A DNA stretch of 64,000 nt from an uncultured Chitinophagaceae bacterium (GCA_937919945.1 CALESY010000130.1:1-64000); one strand, 5' to 3'; shown: positions 51,797 to 61,451, counted from the stretch's first letter. The notes: generated by a model not told the origin, from the letters alone. Numbers and translations are program-made.

Positions 51797-51860
51797 ATAA
51801 AAAGGCATAATAAACCATGAAAAGATATTTATTAAACGCTGTACCACAGTCATATATTCA

Positions 51861-52325
51861 ATGAAGGTTTTCGATTTAAAGAAATTCAGGGGCGGTACGG
51901 GGCTTAATCAAGAAGCATTTGCCAAACGTATTCAGCGTTCACAAACTACAGTCTGTCGCATAGAAAAAGGAGAGAAAGCGATTAGTGATAAATTTTTAGA
52001 TGCTATCAGTAAAGGTTTTTCCATTGATTTAGAAATATATAAAAGTTATAACCAATCGGCTCAGGATGCGAGTAATCATTCAGGGAAAATAACAGATAGT
52101 CAATTCGCCAGCAATTATTTGTATCACAAGCATGATATAAGTGATTTAGAACAACGATATATTTTACTATTAGAAGAAAAAAAGAGAATCGAAAACGAAC
52201 ACCATGAGCTTTACAAAAAAATGCAATCACTCGAGCCTGCTTTAGTAGCAGAAAATAATGAGCTACTTAAAAAACTGACATCTCAAAATGAGTTGATCCT
52301 GACATTACTTAACGGGAAAGACTAA
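51861..52325 (+). CDS. XRE regulator with C-terminal coiled coil
   Basis: A 154-residue protein: XRE helix-turn-helix (GLNQEAFAKRIQRSQTTVCR, IEKGEKAISDKFLDAI), a linker, and a coiled-coil tail (LEQRYILLLEEKKRIENEHH and on, about 95-150). It has the same plan as the regulator at 22052 and is divergent from the primase operon with overlapping promoters. Probably it controls replication or excision of the element. After its stop comes 675 bases with no intact gene. Confidence 0.75.
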   Translation: MKVFDLKKFRGGTGLNQEAFAKRIQRSQTTVCRIEKGEKAISDKFLDAISKGFSIDLEIYKSYNQSAQDASNHSGKITDSQFASNYLYHKHDISDLEQRYILLLEEKKRIENEHHELYKKMQSLEPALVAENNELLKKLTSQNELILTLLNGKD

Positions 52326-52751
52326 TGGATAGAGCATATAGGTCTTTTATGAAAACACAACATATCAGACATTGATATAAAAAGCCCTTTTTCTACTCTT
52401 GTGCTACAGATTAGTTTTTACCCCAGTTTAATTGGAGTTGGTCTTTGTATTGGCATATCTTATTACTTTCATTCTTTTCATAAGATAGTAAATTTGCTCA
52501 TTAAGTATATGATTTAATAGAGTATTCTATTTATATAAAATACATGAATAGTAATATCTGCAAGTTCGTTTGGACCAGCAGTTAGAATTTCACCAATAGT
52601 ATCCAGCAAATTTAAGCGTAACTAGGTTAACGTCACAGAAAATACATGAATTATAATTTAGTTTTGTTAATGCCAATATCTCTACAGACATTGTTGTATT
52701 AGCATATCCTCTGGCTATTTGAATGTTTAAATGATTTGGTGTTTCCAGCGT
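52326..52751. other. Intergenic stretch without intact gene
   Basis: This AT-rich stretch has stops in all frames and no convincing gene, RNA or hairpin. Because a recombinase C-terminal remnant follows immediately, part of it may be decayed integrase coding sequence, but I could not align it to recombinase motifs (the Arg and His box regions are not visible). Confidence 0.5.
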
Positions 52752-52877
52752 ATTGAAAATGTTAGCAAAGTGCTAGGACATCGGAGTATAAAGATTACTC
52801 AACACTTTGCGAAGATTATTGATAAAAAGGCCAATGAAGGCTCGTTATCGTTACAAACTAGGTTAAATAAAATCTAA
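52752..52877 (+). pseudogene. C-terminal remnant of a tyrosine recombinase (integrase)
   Basis: Read in the frame starting at 52752 it gives IENVSKVLGHRSIKITQHFA, then KIIDKKANEGSLSLQTR and a stop at 52875. This is the end of a Bacteroidota tyrosine recombinase: (I/V)E-x-VSK-x-LGH-x-SI-x-TTQHYAK. The nucleophile Tyr of QHYAK is Phe here (codon ttt), and the rest of the catalytic domain is missing upstream. It is therefore inactive. It shows that an integrase-borne element once ended here. Confidence 0.75.
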
Positions 52878-52971
52878 TCTTCTCTTCTTTATTTTTTAAT
52901 TGATTATTAATTAGTTGCAAGAATTTAACATATTATTTTTATTTTTTGGTGGACAAAATGAAATTAATATG

Positions 52972-52979
52972 TACATTTG
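52972..52979 (+). promoter_or_regulatory. Promoter of the defence-like island
   Basis: TACATTTG matches the -7 consensus exactly and lies 21 bases before the ATG at 53001. A TTTG at 52945-52948 may be the -33 element, though the 23-base spacing is slightly long. The position favours the ATG at 53001 over the TTG at 52977, which lies inside the box. Confidence 0.55.
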
Positions 52980-53000
52980 TCAACAGAACGAAATAACTAT

Positions 53001-54074
53001 ATGAACAATAATGATCAAAATGTATTTGGTGCGAGATTAAAACTTGCTCGGAAAATGGCAGGAATGTCATTGCAAGATTTATCAGATGCTTTGGTCAATA
53101 AAGTAACCAAACAAGCTCTAAATAAGTATGAGCAAGGTTTAATGAACCCTACTGTTGACGTGCTATTATCAATTGCTAAAGCACTAAACGTTAAGCCTGA
53201 CTATTTTCTGAAGAAAAAAAGTTTGGAGCTAGGCAAAGTGTTATTTCGTAAAAGGACTACCCTATCTAAAAAAGATGAAGAGGCAATTATTGAAAAAGTC
53301 AGAGACTATGTAGAAAGATATCAGGAACTAGAACATATATTAAGTGTCGAAATAGCTTTTGAAAATCCATTAGATAAGTTTCCGATTAACGCAAAGAGCG
53401 ATATTGAAAGTGCTGCAAAAAAACTTCGTACTGATTGGAATTTGGGTAGCACCCCAATACAGAATTTAGTTGAGATGTTGGAATTAAAAGGAATAAAAGT
53501 GCTATTAATGGATGAAGTCGATGCAATTGATGGCTTGGCTGTTTTTACTTCCAGTGGAACTCCGATAGTGGTTGTAAACAAAAATGGTAAATCGCTTGAG
53601 CGCATCAGGTTTACTATAGTTCATGAATTAGCTCACTTATTATTGGACTTATCAGTATTGGGAGAAGACAACAAATTAATAGAAGAATGGTGCCACTTTT
53701 TTGCTAGTAATTTTCTTCTTCCAAGTGAAATGTTAGTCAAAATGATTGGAAATGGGAAAAGAAGCTATATCGCGATAAGTGAGTTAATAACAATCAAGGA
53801 ATATTTTGGCATTTCAATTCGTGCAATAGTTCATCGCCTCAAAACGCTTGAAATAATAACTGATAACTATTATCAACGGTGGATAATTTATATGAGTAAA
53901 ACTTATGGCCAAAAAGATGAGCCGGGCGGGTATATAGGAGAAGAAAAGTCGCGGGGCTTTGATCAGCTTATTGCACGGGCTTTAGCAGAAGGTATAATAA
54001 GCCTTAGCAAAGCAGCAAATTTATGCAATACTAATATTGATAACTTAAGAAATCATTTTATTAGTGTTGGATAA
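53001..54074 (+). CDS. XRE-ImmA/IrrE fusion: HTH plus zinc metallopeptidase
   Basis: A 357-residue protein. An XRE helix-turn-helix fills residues about 10-70 (FGARLKLARKMAGMSLQDLS, ALNKYEQGLMNPTVDVLL). A linker leads to an ImmA/IrrE (COG2856) peptidase with TIVHELAHLLLD: zinc ligands His208 and His212 with Glu209, and the downstream EEWCHFFASNFLLP that supplies the third ligand. These proteins cleave regulators or act as antitoxin-like regulators. It overlaps the PIN gene by 11 bases and heads a five-gene operon, so it probably controls the island and is paired with the PIN protein. Confidence 0.8.
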   Translation: MNNNDQNVFGARLKLARKMAGMSLQDLSDALVNKVTKQALNKYEQGLMNPTVDVLLSIAKALNVKPDYFLKKKSLELGKVLFRKRTTLSKKDEEAIIEKVRDYVERYQELEHILSVEIAFENPLDKFPINAKSDIESAAKKLRTDWNLGSTPIQNLVEMLELKGIKVLLMDEVDAIDGLAVFTSSGTPIVVVNKNGKSLERIRFTIVHELAHLLLDLSVLGEDNKLIEEWCHFFASNFLLPSEMLVKMIGNGKRSYIAISELITIKEYFGISIRAIVHRLKTLEIITDNYYQRWIIYMSKTYGQKDEPGGYIGEEKSRGFDQLIARALAEGIISLSKAANLCNTNIDNLRNHFISVG

Positions 54075-54573
54075 AGGTGCTATTGTAATTAAGGATGCGT
54101 GTATCCTGTTTGATTTAATTGACTTAGAAATACTAAGTGAATTTTACAAATTGGATTGTGTAGTTATTACAACACCGCAAGTGATTTATGAAATTACAAA
54201 TGAGAAGCAATTGGCTGAAATTAACGGATATATTGAGGCGGACAAGCTTAAAGTGGACGGTACAGGTGATTTAAGCGACATTGTTACTATAACTGACGAA
54301 AATCCAGGGTTAACCCTTACAGATGCTTCGGTAATTGAAATTGCTTTACGAAAAAATGCCGCGGTACTAAGCTCTGACAAAAGTCTTAGAAATATATCAC
54401 AAAAGAAAGGATTACAAGTCATGGGAGTGTTATGGATTATCGAGAGGTTATATAACGTAGGTATTATTGAAAAAGAAGTAGCATTGACAAAGCTTGCTAT
54501 TTATCCTGAAATAAATAAACGAGCACCCAAACAGGAAACAGATGACCTAATAGGTAAAATTCAAAACCAATAA
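54064..54573 (+). CDS. PIN-domain nuclease-like protein
   Basis: A 169-residue protein starting at a GTG inside the preceding gene. The PIN acidic residues are in place: Asp11 (IVIKDACILFDL), Glu43 (TPQVIYEI), Asp87 (LTLTDASVIEIA) and Asp105 (VLSSDKSL). PIN toxins cleave RNA. An HTH-ImmA/IrrE protein followed by a PIN protein is a recurrent pair with toxin-antitoxin-like properties, so the two may be a regulatory or abortive module at the head of the island. Start-codon choice follows the coupling to the upstream gene. Confidence 0.75.
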   Translation: MLDKGAIVIKDACILFDLIDLEILSEFYKLDCVVITTPQVIYEITNEKQLAEINGYIEADKLKVDGTGDLSDIVTITDENPGLTLTDASVIEIALRKNAAVLSSDKSLRNISQKKGLQVMGVLWIIERLYNVGIIEKEVALTKLAIYPEINKRAPKQETDDLIGKIQNQ

Positions 54574-54584
54574 ACAGAACATTG

Positions 54585-55370
54585 ATGGAGATACAAGATT
54601 TAGAAAAGATATTATTATCAAGTGGCTCACTAACAGTAGGTGCATATTTAACAGCTGTAAGAGGCAAAATAAACTCCTCTAAAATCCAAAATAGGTTGCA
54701 CTATGTCTTTTATGCTGTATGTGTTTTAGTTGCATTATTGGGTTTATATTCAGTTTACGCGTTTTGGTCCCAAATTGCGAAACTGAACTGGTTTTTTATC
54801 ACTTGCGTAATTTTATGCTTATTAGCAAGTTATTTACTTTTCAAGTTTACGTTCAATAATGCAAGTAAAACACAGCAATATAAGACCCGAGATCTAGACC
54901 CAATAGTAAATAGATTTACCATCGATGCCGATACAGACAACATCATACTAATTGCAGGGGACCTTAATTTTTTTGGTCAAACACCCGAGGATATGAGTGC
55001 GAACTCGCAATATCAGTGCTTATTGAAAGCAGGTTTCAGAAACATACAAATATTATGTTTTGAGCCTAATACTGATGCAGAAAGACGTAGATATGGTAAA
55101 GTCATTAATGATTTTGAACGGGTTGAGATAAAATTCTATAGCCCAGAAAATGCAGATTTAAGAATACGAGGAAGAATGAAAACACTACGGAATGTTACAC
55201 ATCTTCTCATTTATAAAAAAATTAAAGCAGGCACATATGAAGCATTGGAATGGGATACAGCAAACGAAAATGGTGCGTTATACACGAATTTATGGACCTT
55301 ACTATGGTCTATAGCGAGGGTACCTACAGAAGAACAATTACAGGAATACAGAAGATTGTTAATTAATTAA
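54585..55370 (+). CDS. Two-TM membrane protein with unknown C-terminal domain
   Basis: A 261-residue protein from the ATG at 54585. Two transmembrane helices (about 34-54, YVFYAVCVLVALLGLYSVYA; and 61-80) lead to a cytoplasmic domain of ~170 residues. That domain has NIILIAGDLNFFGQTPEDMS, RNIQILCFEP and RIRGRMKTLRN, and ends TNLWTLLWSIARV. The G-D-L motif and strand-helix alternation suggest a Rossmann-like or PLD-like fold, but I do not recognise it. It sits between the PIN gene and the radical SAM gene, spaced for one mRNA. A membrane-acting effector or sensor is plausible. Confidence 0.6.
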   Translation: MEIQDLEKILLSSGSLTVGAYLTAVRGKINSSKIQNRLHYVFYAVCVLVALLGLYSVYAFWSQIAKLNWFFITCVILCLLASYLLFKFTFNNASKTQQYKTRDLDPIVNRFTIDADTDNIILIAGDLNFFGQTPEDMSANSQYQCLLKAGFRNIQILCFEPNTDAERRRYGKVINDFERVEIKFYSPENADLRIRGRMKTLRNVTHLLIYKKIKAGTYEALEWDTANENGALYTNLWTLLWSIARVPTEEQLQEYRRLLIN

Positions 55371-55382
55371 AGATGAACAATT

Positions 55383-56756
55383 ATGAAAGTAATAATAATT
55401 AACTCGCCTCTTTTTCGGGAATGTAATAGGTTGTATGATGAGGATTCGCTACCACCTATTGGCTTAGGCTATATTGCAACAATTTTGCACCATAATAATA
55501 TTGATGTAGAGTTAATAGATGCTGTTGATAGGCGTTTGTCTTTGCAACAAATTATTCAAATGTTGGAAGAAAAGCAGCCAGAGTTTATTGCACTAAATAT
55601 TTTTACAACAAATTATGATATAGTATATGAGTTGGTAGAATCAATTAGTTTTAGCACTCACTTTATTATTGGAGGTTTATCGACTAAGCAACTGTATAAT
55701 AAGATTGTTTCCTGGAACACTCAAAATCAAATAGATATTGTAACAGGAGACGGAGAATTAATTACACTTGATATCGTTAATAATTGTGTAAAAGATGTAC
55801 CATTTTTCTCTTGCGAAAACCGTAGGGTATTTAAGATTGACACATCTTCTCATTATCTTGTAAATGATATTTCAAACGTCCCTCTTAATAGGTCTTTTTT
55901 TTCAAACGAACCTGTGAAGCATCCATTGGGTTTTACAGAAGCTAATATCGTAGCTAGTCGAGGTTGTGTTTACAATTGTACCTTTTGTGCTGCAGCACGT
56001 TCACTAAATAAAGATTACCCTGTAAGAGAAAGAACAAATGCCTCATTAATCAATGAACTTATAAGCATTAAGGAAACATTCCCTTCTGTTAACTCTATTC
56101 GAGTTCTCGATGATCTTTTTTTGAAAAATAATTGTAGTGTCCAGAAGGCAATCGATGTCTTTAGTCAATTTGAGTTTCAATGGCGGTCAATGGCTCATGT
56201 AATGACTTTTAAGAATGTTGATGATAATTTGATGAGGTCGCTTAAAGCCAGTGGCTGTTATGAGCTTTTTATTGGTATCGAATCAGGCTCACCGACCGTA
56301 TTGAGCAGTATTAACAAGACAAAGGACGTTAGTACAATAATTCAAAATTTGACCAAAGTTTTCAAAGCAGGCATAAATATTAAGGGATATTTTATATATG
56401 GATTTCCCAACGAGGATGAAAACGACATGAAATTGACCTTTGCACTGGCTGATCAGTTAAAGAATCTCTCTTTGTATTATGGAGTCAATTTCAGAACGAG
56501 CGTGTTTCAGTATAGGCCTTATCATGGTACCCAGATATATCATGACCTTGAACAAGAAGGGACGAACCTCAATGTGTTAAACATAGCTCCAAATCGCCTT
56601 TTATCCAATTTAGTGGGGCGACAACAGTTTAATTTTCATAGTGGAAACTACTCATCTGTTTCAAATGAAGTACTTCACGACTATATTTACCGTACAATTA
56701 ACCTCAATGACGGTAAAATATTCGCAAGACTTCGCTCAAAGAGCCAATCTGTGTAA
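55383..56756 (+). CDS. B12-type radical SAM enzyme
   Basis: A 457-residue protein. The N-terminal ~150 residues resemble a cobalamin-binding domain (MKVIIINSPLF, SLPPIGLGYIATIL), though the classical B12 His motif is not obvious. The radical SAM domain follows: ASRGCVYNCTFCAA with cluster ligands Cys195, Cys199 and Cys202, then GCYELFIGIESGSPTVL and KGYFIYGFPNEDEND. Such enzymes carry out methylation or other radical chemistry on varied substrates. Its end overlaps the glycosylase gene by 50 bases, so the two are translationally tied and probably act together. Confidence 0.75.
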   Translation: MKVIIINSPLFRECNRLYDEDSLPPIGLGYIATILHHNNIDVELIDAVDRRLSLQQIIQMLEEKQPEFIALNIFTTNYDIVYELVESISFSTHFIIGGLSTKQLYNKIVSWNTQNQIDIVTGDGELITLDIVNNCVKDVPFFSCENRRVFKIDTSSHYLVNDISNVPLNRSFFSNEPVKHPLGFTEANIVASRGCVYNCTFCAAARSLNKDYPVRERTNASLINELISIKETFPSVNSIRVLDDLFLKNNCSVQKAIDVFSQFEFQWRSMAHVMTFKNVDDNLMRSLKASGCYELFIGIESGSPTVLSSINKTKDVSTIIQNLTKVFKAGINIKGYFIYGFPNEDENDMKLTFALADQLKNLSLYYGVNFRTSVFQYRPYHGTQIYHDLEQEGTNLNVLNIAPNRLLSNLVGRQQFNFHSGNYSSVSNEVLHDYIYRTINLNDGKIFARLRSKSQSV

Positions 56757-57357
56757 AAGCAAAAGATGTAAGGAATGTGGTCTCTTTTTGAACCAATTGC
56801 CAATTTTTGATGAGCAGAAAATATCAAATGTATTTTGGGTTGGATTATCTGCAGTTCAGTTTCAAGACGATGAAGAAATGCAACCTTTATCGCCACTTAC
56901 AAGGTCAGGTGCTTTGATACATTCTATTGAAGCACCATATTTAGATAAAATATCATTTTATAAAACAAACATAGTTAAATGTGTTCCACTTAAAGAAGAT
57001 AAAATACGATATCCGGTTGAGCATGAAATGGAAAAGTGTTTTCCAAACTTTGAGCTCGAATTGAGTGAGTTGAAACCAACTACGGTTTTTCTTTTAGGAA
57101 AACAAGTGGCAACGTTTGTACTAAAAAAATTATCACACGCTATACCTGAATTTTCACAGGATTTCAATTATGAGCCTATAAAGATAGGCGAAGTAAATTT
57201 TGTGCCGGTTCACCATCCTTCGTTTATTTTGGTTTATAAGCGAAAATACATTGACTCATATATTCAAAATATCCAGAAATTATTTATGAAGCAACAATCT
57301 GTCTCAAAGTATAAGCATAGAGTTGTTATTAATGAATGTGAATTTGTGTGTGTCTAA
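56707..57357 (+). CDS. Divergent 4Fe-4S uracil-DNA-glycosylase-superfamily protein
   Basis: A 216-residue protein read from ATG 56707; an earlier ATG at 56641 lies deeper in the radical SAM gene. The four cluster cysteines of family 4/5 glycosylases are present: RCKECGLF (Cys21, Cys24), TNIVKCVPLK, then the Cys in PVEHEMEKCFPNF, spaced as in UdgA. The C-terminal motif VPVHHPSFIL is the H-P-S of the superfamily. The active-site motif A is changed: where family 4 has G-E-A-P-G it reads WVGLSAVQ, with PLTRSGALI further on. It may remove a modified base rather than uracil. Brig1 shows that this superfamily includes anti-phage enzymes. Confidence 0.75.
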   Translation: MTVKYSQDFAQRANLCKSKRCKECGLFLNQLPIFDEQKISNVFWVGLSAVQFQDDEEMQPLSPLTRSGALIHSIEAPYLDKISFYKTNIVKCVPLKEDKIRYPVEHEMEKCFPNFELELSELKPTTVFLLGKQVATFVLKKLSHAIPEFSQDFNYEPIKIGEVNFVPVHHPSFILVYKRKYIDSYIQNIQKLFMKQQSVSKYKHRVVINECEFVCV

Positions 57358-57358
57358 A

Positions 57359-58534
57359 TTACAAATGTATTTTCTGAGTTTTTAAGCTTTTTGGCTCAAA
57401 ATTGAGCCGTGTTAATGACTCCTCACTATCCATAAATAATACACACGCTTTCTGACCTTTGTTTTTAGAAGATGGATATACAATGCCATCAATTTGTATG
57501 TGTTTGTTTTTTGAGTAGATGTACCTAAAAAACTCTGTTACTATCTGCGTAGGGACATAATCAATGTGTTCTCTGCCATCTCGCTTTATATCACTTGCTA
57601 AATCAACAACAAAATCAATTAAGAAGCCTATTGAATAGTAATGTTTGACACCTTTTCTATCAAAAATACTTGGTAATGGAGGTAGCTGTGTAAAATCAAG
57701 TATTGTTAATTCTTCTTTATTCCTAAAAACTGCTGTAGACATTAAACCCTTATCGCTTGTAATGTCTATTGTTTCTTTTACTGAAGTGCTTATATCAAAA
57801 GCACAGTAAAACATTGATACTCCGGCAGGACTCATTCTATTTGAATAAATTGCATACTGATCGGGTGGTGCTGCCATATCTTTTGCTTCTCTTACCTCTC
57901 CAATTATTTTATGTTGCCTGCATCGAAATAAATCAGTATTACTTGATATTTTATTAATAAGATTTATTGAGTAAACTTTGTCGCCTATTTCTTCAAGAAT
58001 TGAGTAGGCATCTCTTTTCCGATAGTCTGAAGTTTTGAATTCTGAAATACTAGAAAAAAGATAACGCGATTTTTTTTTTACGATTTTTTTGAAAAATGTC
58101 CAATGAGAGAATAGTAAGTCTTTTTCTGTATCATAATAGTCATGAGGTGAACTCCACGGTCTATCATCTATGCACAAAGATATATCTTCATTTAGCTGGT
58201 CATTATCAATTTCGATACCAATTACTTCATTAATTAACTCCCAGCCAGAATATGTATCTCCTAAATAACCTCCTTCACTAGAATCATACCCCATAAAATT
58301 AGCAGCATCTGTATAAAATTCTATTATACCTTTCATCATAAACCCCATCAGATGTTCTAGGCGCACAACATCTCTATATCTTTTGCAATAAGAGCACGTT
58401 CCTCCTATTGAATTTGTGCTGATATATTCTTGTATCGCATAATCGCTAATGTGTTTTGAACATACATGGGTATCTTTAGGCTCTTTCATACCTAGAGCTT
58501 CCAATTCTATCCATCTTGATTTTGCTAGACCCAT
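57359..58534 (-). CDS. RES-domain NAD-degrading toxin with zinc-type N-terminal domain
   Basis: A 391-residue protein from the ATG at 58534 (MGLAKSRW); a TTG at 58567 is possible. The N-terminal ~60 residues have a zinc-type CxxH ... CxYC set (HVCSKHISDY, GTCSYCKRY), typical of HEPN/RES proteins. The RES domain near 215-390 has the three signature residues: Arg in LFRCRQ, Glu in TSVKE after RMSPAGVSMFYCAF, and Ser in DGIVYPSS after YVPTQIVTEF. RES enzymes deplete NAD+. No RES-type antitoxin (Xre/DUF2384) is adjacent. Its stop is 1 base from the stop of the glycosylase gene, so the two genes are convergent. Confidence 0.8.
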   Translation of the reverse strand: MGLAKSRWIELEALGMKEPKDTHVCSKHISDYAIQEYISTNSIGGTCSYCKRYRDVVRLEHLMGFMMKGIIEFYTDAANFMGYDSSEGGYLGDTYSGWELINEVIGIEIDNDQLNEDISLCIDDRPWSSPHDYYDTEKDLLFSHWTFFKKIVKKKSRYLFSSISEFKTSDYRKRDAYSILEEIGDKVYSINLINKISSNTDLFRCRQHKIIGEVREAKDMAAPPDQYAIYSNRMSPAGVSMFYCAFDISTSVKETIDITSDKGLMSTAVFRNKEELTILDFTQLPPLPSIFDRKGVKHYYSIGFLIDFVVDLASDIKRDGREHIDYVPTQIVTEFFRYIYSKNKHIQIDGIVYPSSKNKGQKACVLFMDSEESLTRLNFEPKSLKTQKIHL

Positions 58535-58619
58535 ATCTAGTTGTATTTTTATAAGATTACTTGTCAAATTTACTGAGGCATTTTTACAAACGCTGTTAAG
58601 GATTATTATTTAAAATATT

Positions 58620-58643
58620 TTAGCTCCTTTATAAAGGAGCTAA
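58620..58643. promoter_or_regulatory. Perfect 24-base palindrome upstream of the RES gene
   Basis: TTAGCTCCTTTA is followed directly by its exact reverse complement, TAAAGGAGCTAA. It lies 53 bases before the RES TTG start, with a T4 stretch before it. It could be an operator for the toxin gene or a remnant terminator. Its GCTCCTTTAT core reappears in the hairpin at 59536-59573. Confidence 0.6.
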
Positions 58644-58986
58644 TAAATGGTATGCTATTCTTTCCCGTGACAGTAGTCAGGGCAGTACTTTTTCTGGAGC
58701 TTTGAAAAGTGTATTGCTGAGTAATTGTACATTAATAGACCAAGTCTTCCCTTAAGGACGAACAAAGACAACACAGGTGACGACTCTGCAACGCCAGCAC
58801 CTAGTAAAGCACATCTTTATTGCAGCGGATACATTACAGATATAAGTAAATTAGCGGATTCAGGTAAAAAAAAATGAATACCCTCACATTTACTAAACCC
58901 TGATATAGCTCGTATGGTAATGACTTGTTCAATCTCAATGTATATAACAGCAACCCAAGCAATCAGGGTATGGCATCAAGTGCCAT
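58644..58986. other. Non-coding stretch of probable decayed sequence
   Basis: No intact gene. Stops occur in all frames. It precedes a recognisable RHS remnant in the same orientation and may be older, more decayed RHS coding sequence, but I could not align it with confidence. Confidence 0.4.
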
Positions 58987-59170
58987 GTATTGGGCAACAA
59001 GCATTATGAACTGACCAATCATCTGTGTAATGTGCAAGTAGTGGTACTTGTTAGGGCAACACCGAAATTCAATCAAACTGATTGTAGCGGGATACAAATC
59101 GGACATTAATCTGGCACATGATTATTATCCGTTCTGAATGTTAATGCGTGGGCATTATTTAGCCGATGAT
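58987..59170 (+). pseudogene. Decayed fragment of an RHS core
   Basis: In the frame from 58987 the sequence reads VLGNKHYELTNHLCNVQVVV (58987-59046), the Bacteroidota RHS motif (K)HYELTNHLGNV. From 59117 another frame reads HDYYPF, a TGA where Gly is expected, then MLMRGHYLADDSQKC, matching DYYPFGMLMPGR. The intervening segment is out of frame. No toxin tip or intact ORF follows. This is a dead RHS copy beside the island boundary, in addition to the intact RHS proteins at 28-44 kb. Confidence 0.75.
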
Positions 59171-59535
59171 TCTCAGAAATGTGTAACAATTAATACCACG
59201 GTACTTATACCGATCTACCAGTGGATATATCATATACTGACTAGATGCATTTTCGATCATACTGCCTGTTTCGATATACTATAGCTTTAGGTCTTTATCA
59301 ATTCGGGTTAAAAGAATACAAATAGCATAAACTCATCCACATTTACTACAATGTTGCTACAAACCTGCTACAATAAGAATACTTGATTTTTAATCTATCT
59401 TATTTGTTTTGAGTGAGTTAAATGAAATGCTACAAAATGCTACCGTTCTGTAAGCAAGAAAAATGACTATTACTTGTATCGTCCGTCTATAGGTATAGAC
59501 TTAACCCGAGTTAGAACAATGGTAACAGGTACATT
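59171..59535. other. Non-coding stretch after the RHS remnant
   Basis: No gene, RNA or strong hairpin was seen in these ~365 bases. It probably contains decayed toxin or immunity sequence that once followed the RHS core, but no motif supports a specific call. Confidence 0.4.
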
Positions 59536-59573
59536 AAAAGATAAAGGAGCCCAAAAGGGCTCCTTTATCTTTT
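59536..59573 (+). terminator. Strong hairpin terminator at the island edge
   Basis: AAAAGATAAAGGAGCCC pairs perfectly with GGGCTCCTTTATCTTTT, a 17-bp stem with a 4-base A loop and a T4 end. It follows the decayed RHS region and precedes a host-like gene end at 59597. The stem shares ATAAAGGAGC with the palindrome at 58620-58643. Probably it was the terminator of the gene now decayed upstream. Confidence 0.8.
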
Positions 59574-59596
59574 CGTCTAACCATATCATATTATAA

Positions 59597-59761
59597 ATAA
59601 TCGTCAATTTTCTAAAATACTATATTTTGAACGAGTTTGAAAAATTGGCTCAATGTAAACCGCTTAAAGCCAACCCTACACTGTCTTTCAGTGAGTATAT
59701 ACGCCAGAAAAAATCCTTCAGTTGGTTCGACACTCGTTCCGTAGACTCCACAAAAAAATAA
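59597..59761 (+). pseudogene. 3' end of a truncated host gene
   Basis: An open frame of 54 codons with no start codon, preceded by a stop at 59594. It has protein-like composition (LNEFEKLAQCKPLKANPTLS, then FSEYIRQKKSFSWFDTRSVD and STKK). It converges on groEL and ends exactly at the terminator shared with it, as an intact gene would. The 5' part is missing and replaced by island sequence, so this is a likely disruption by the island. No family recognised. Confidence 0.5.
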
Positions 59762-59791
59762 AAAGGCTGCAAGTATTTCTTGCAGCCTTTT
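59761..59791. terminator. Bidirectional terminator of groEL
   Basis: AAAAGGCTGCAAG and CTTGCAGCCTTTT form a perfect 13-bp stem with a 5-base loop, flanked by A and T runs on both sides. It lies 20 bases downstream of the groEL stop and directly after the truncated convergent gene. Confidence 0.85.
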
Positions 59792-59810
59792 ATGTTAGTA
59801 TTTATACAGA

Positions 59811-61451
<1,641 letters not shown>

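Noticed and set aside
58568..59810. tRNA gene as an integration site near the right boundary
   Set aside because: No cloverleaf, TTCGANNC arm or CCA end could be found.
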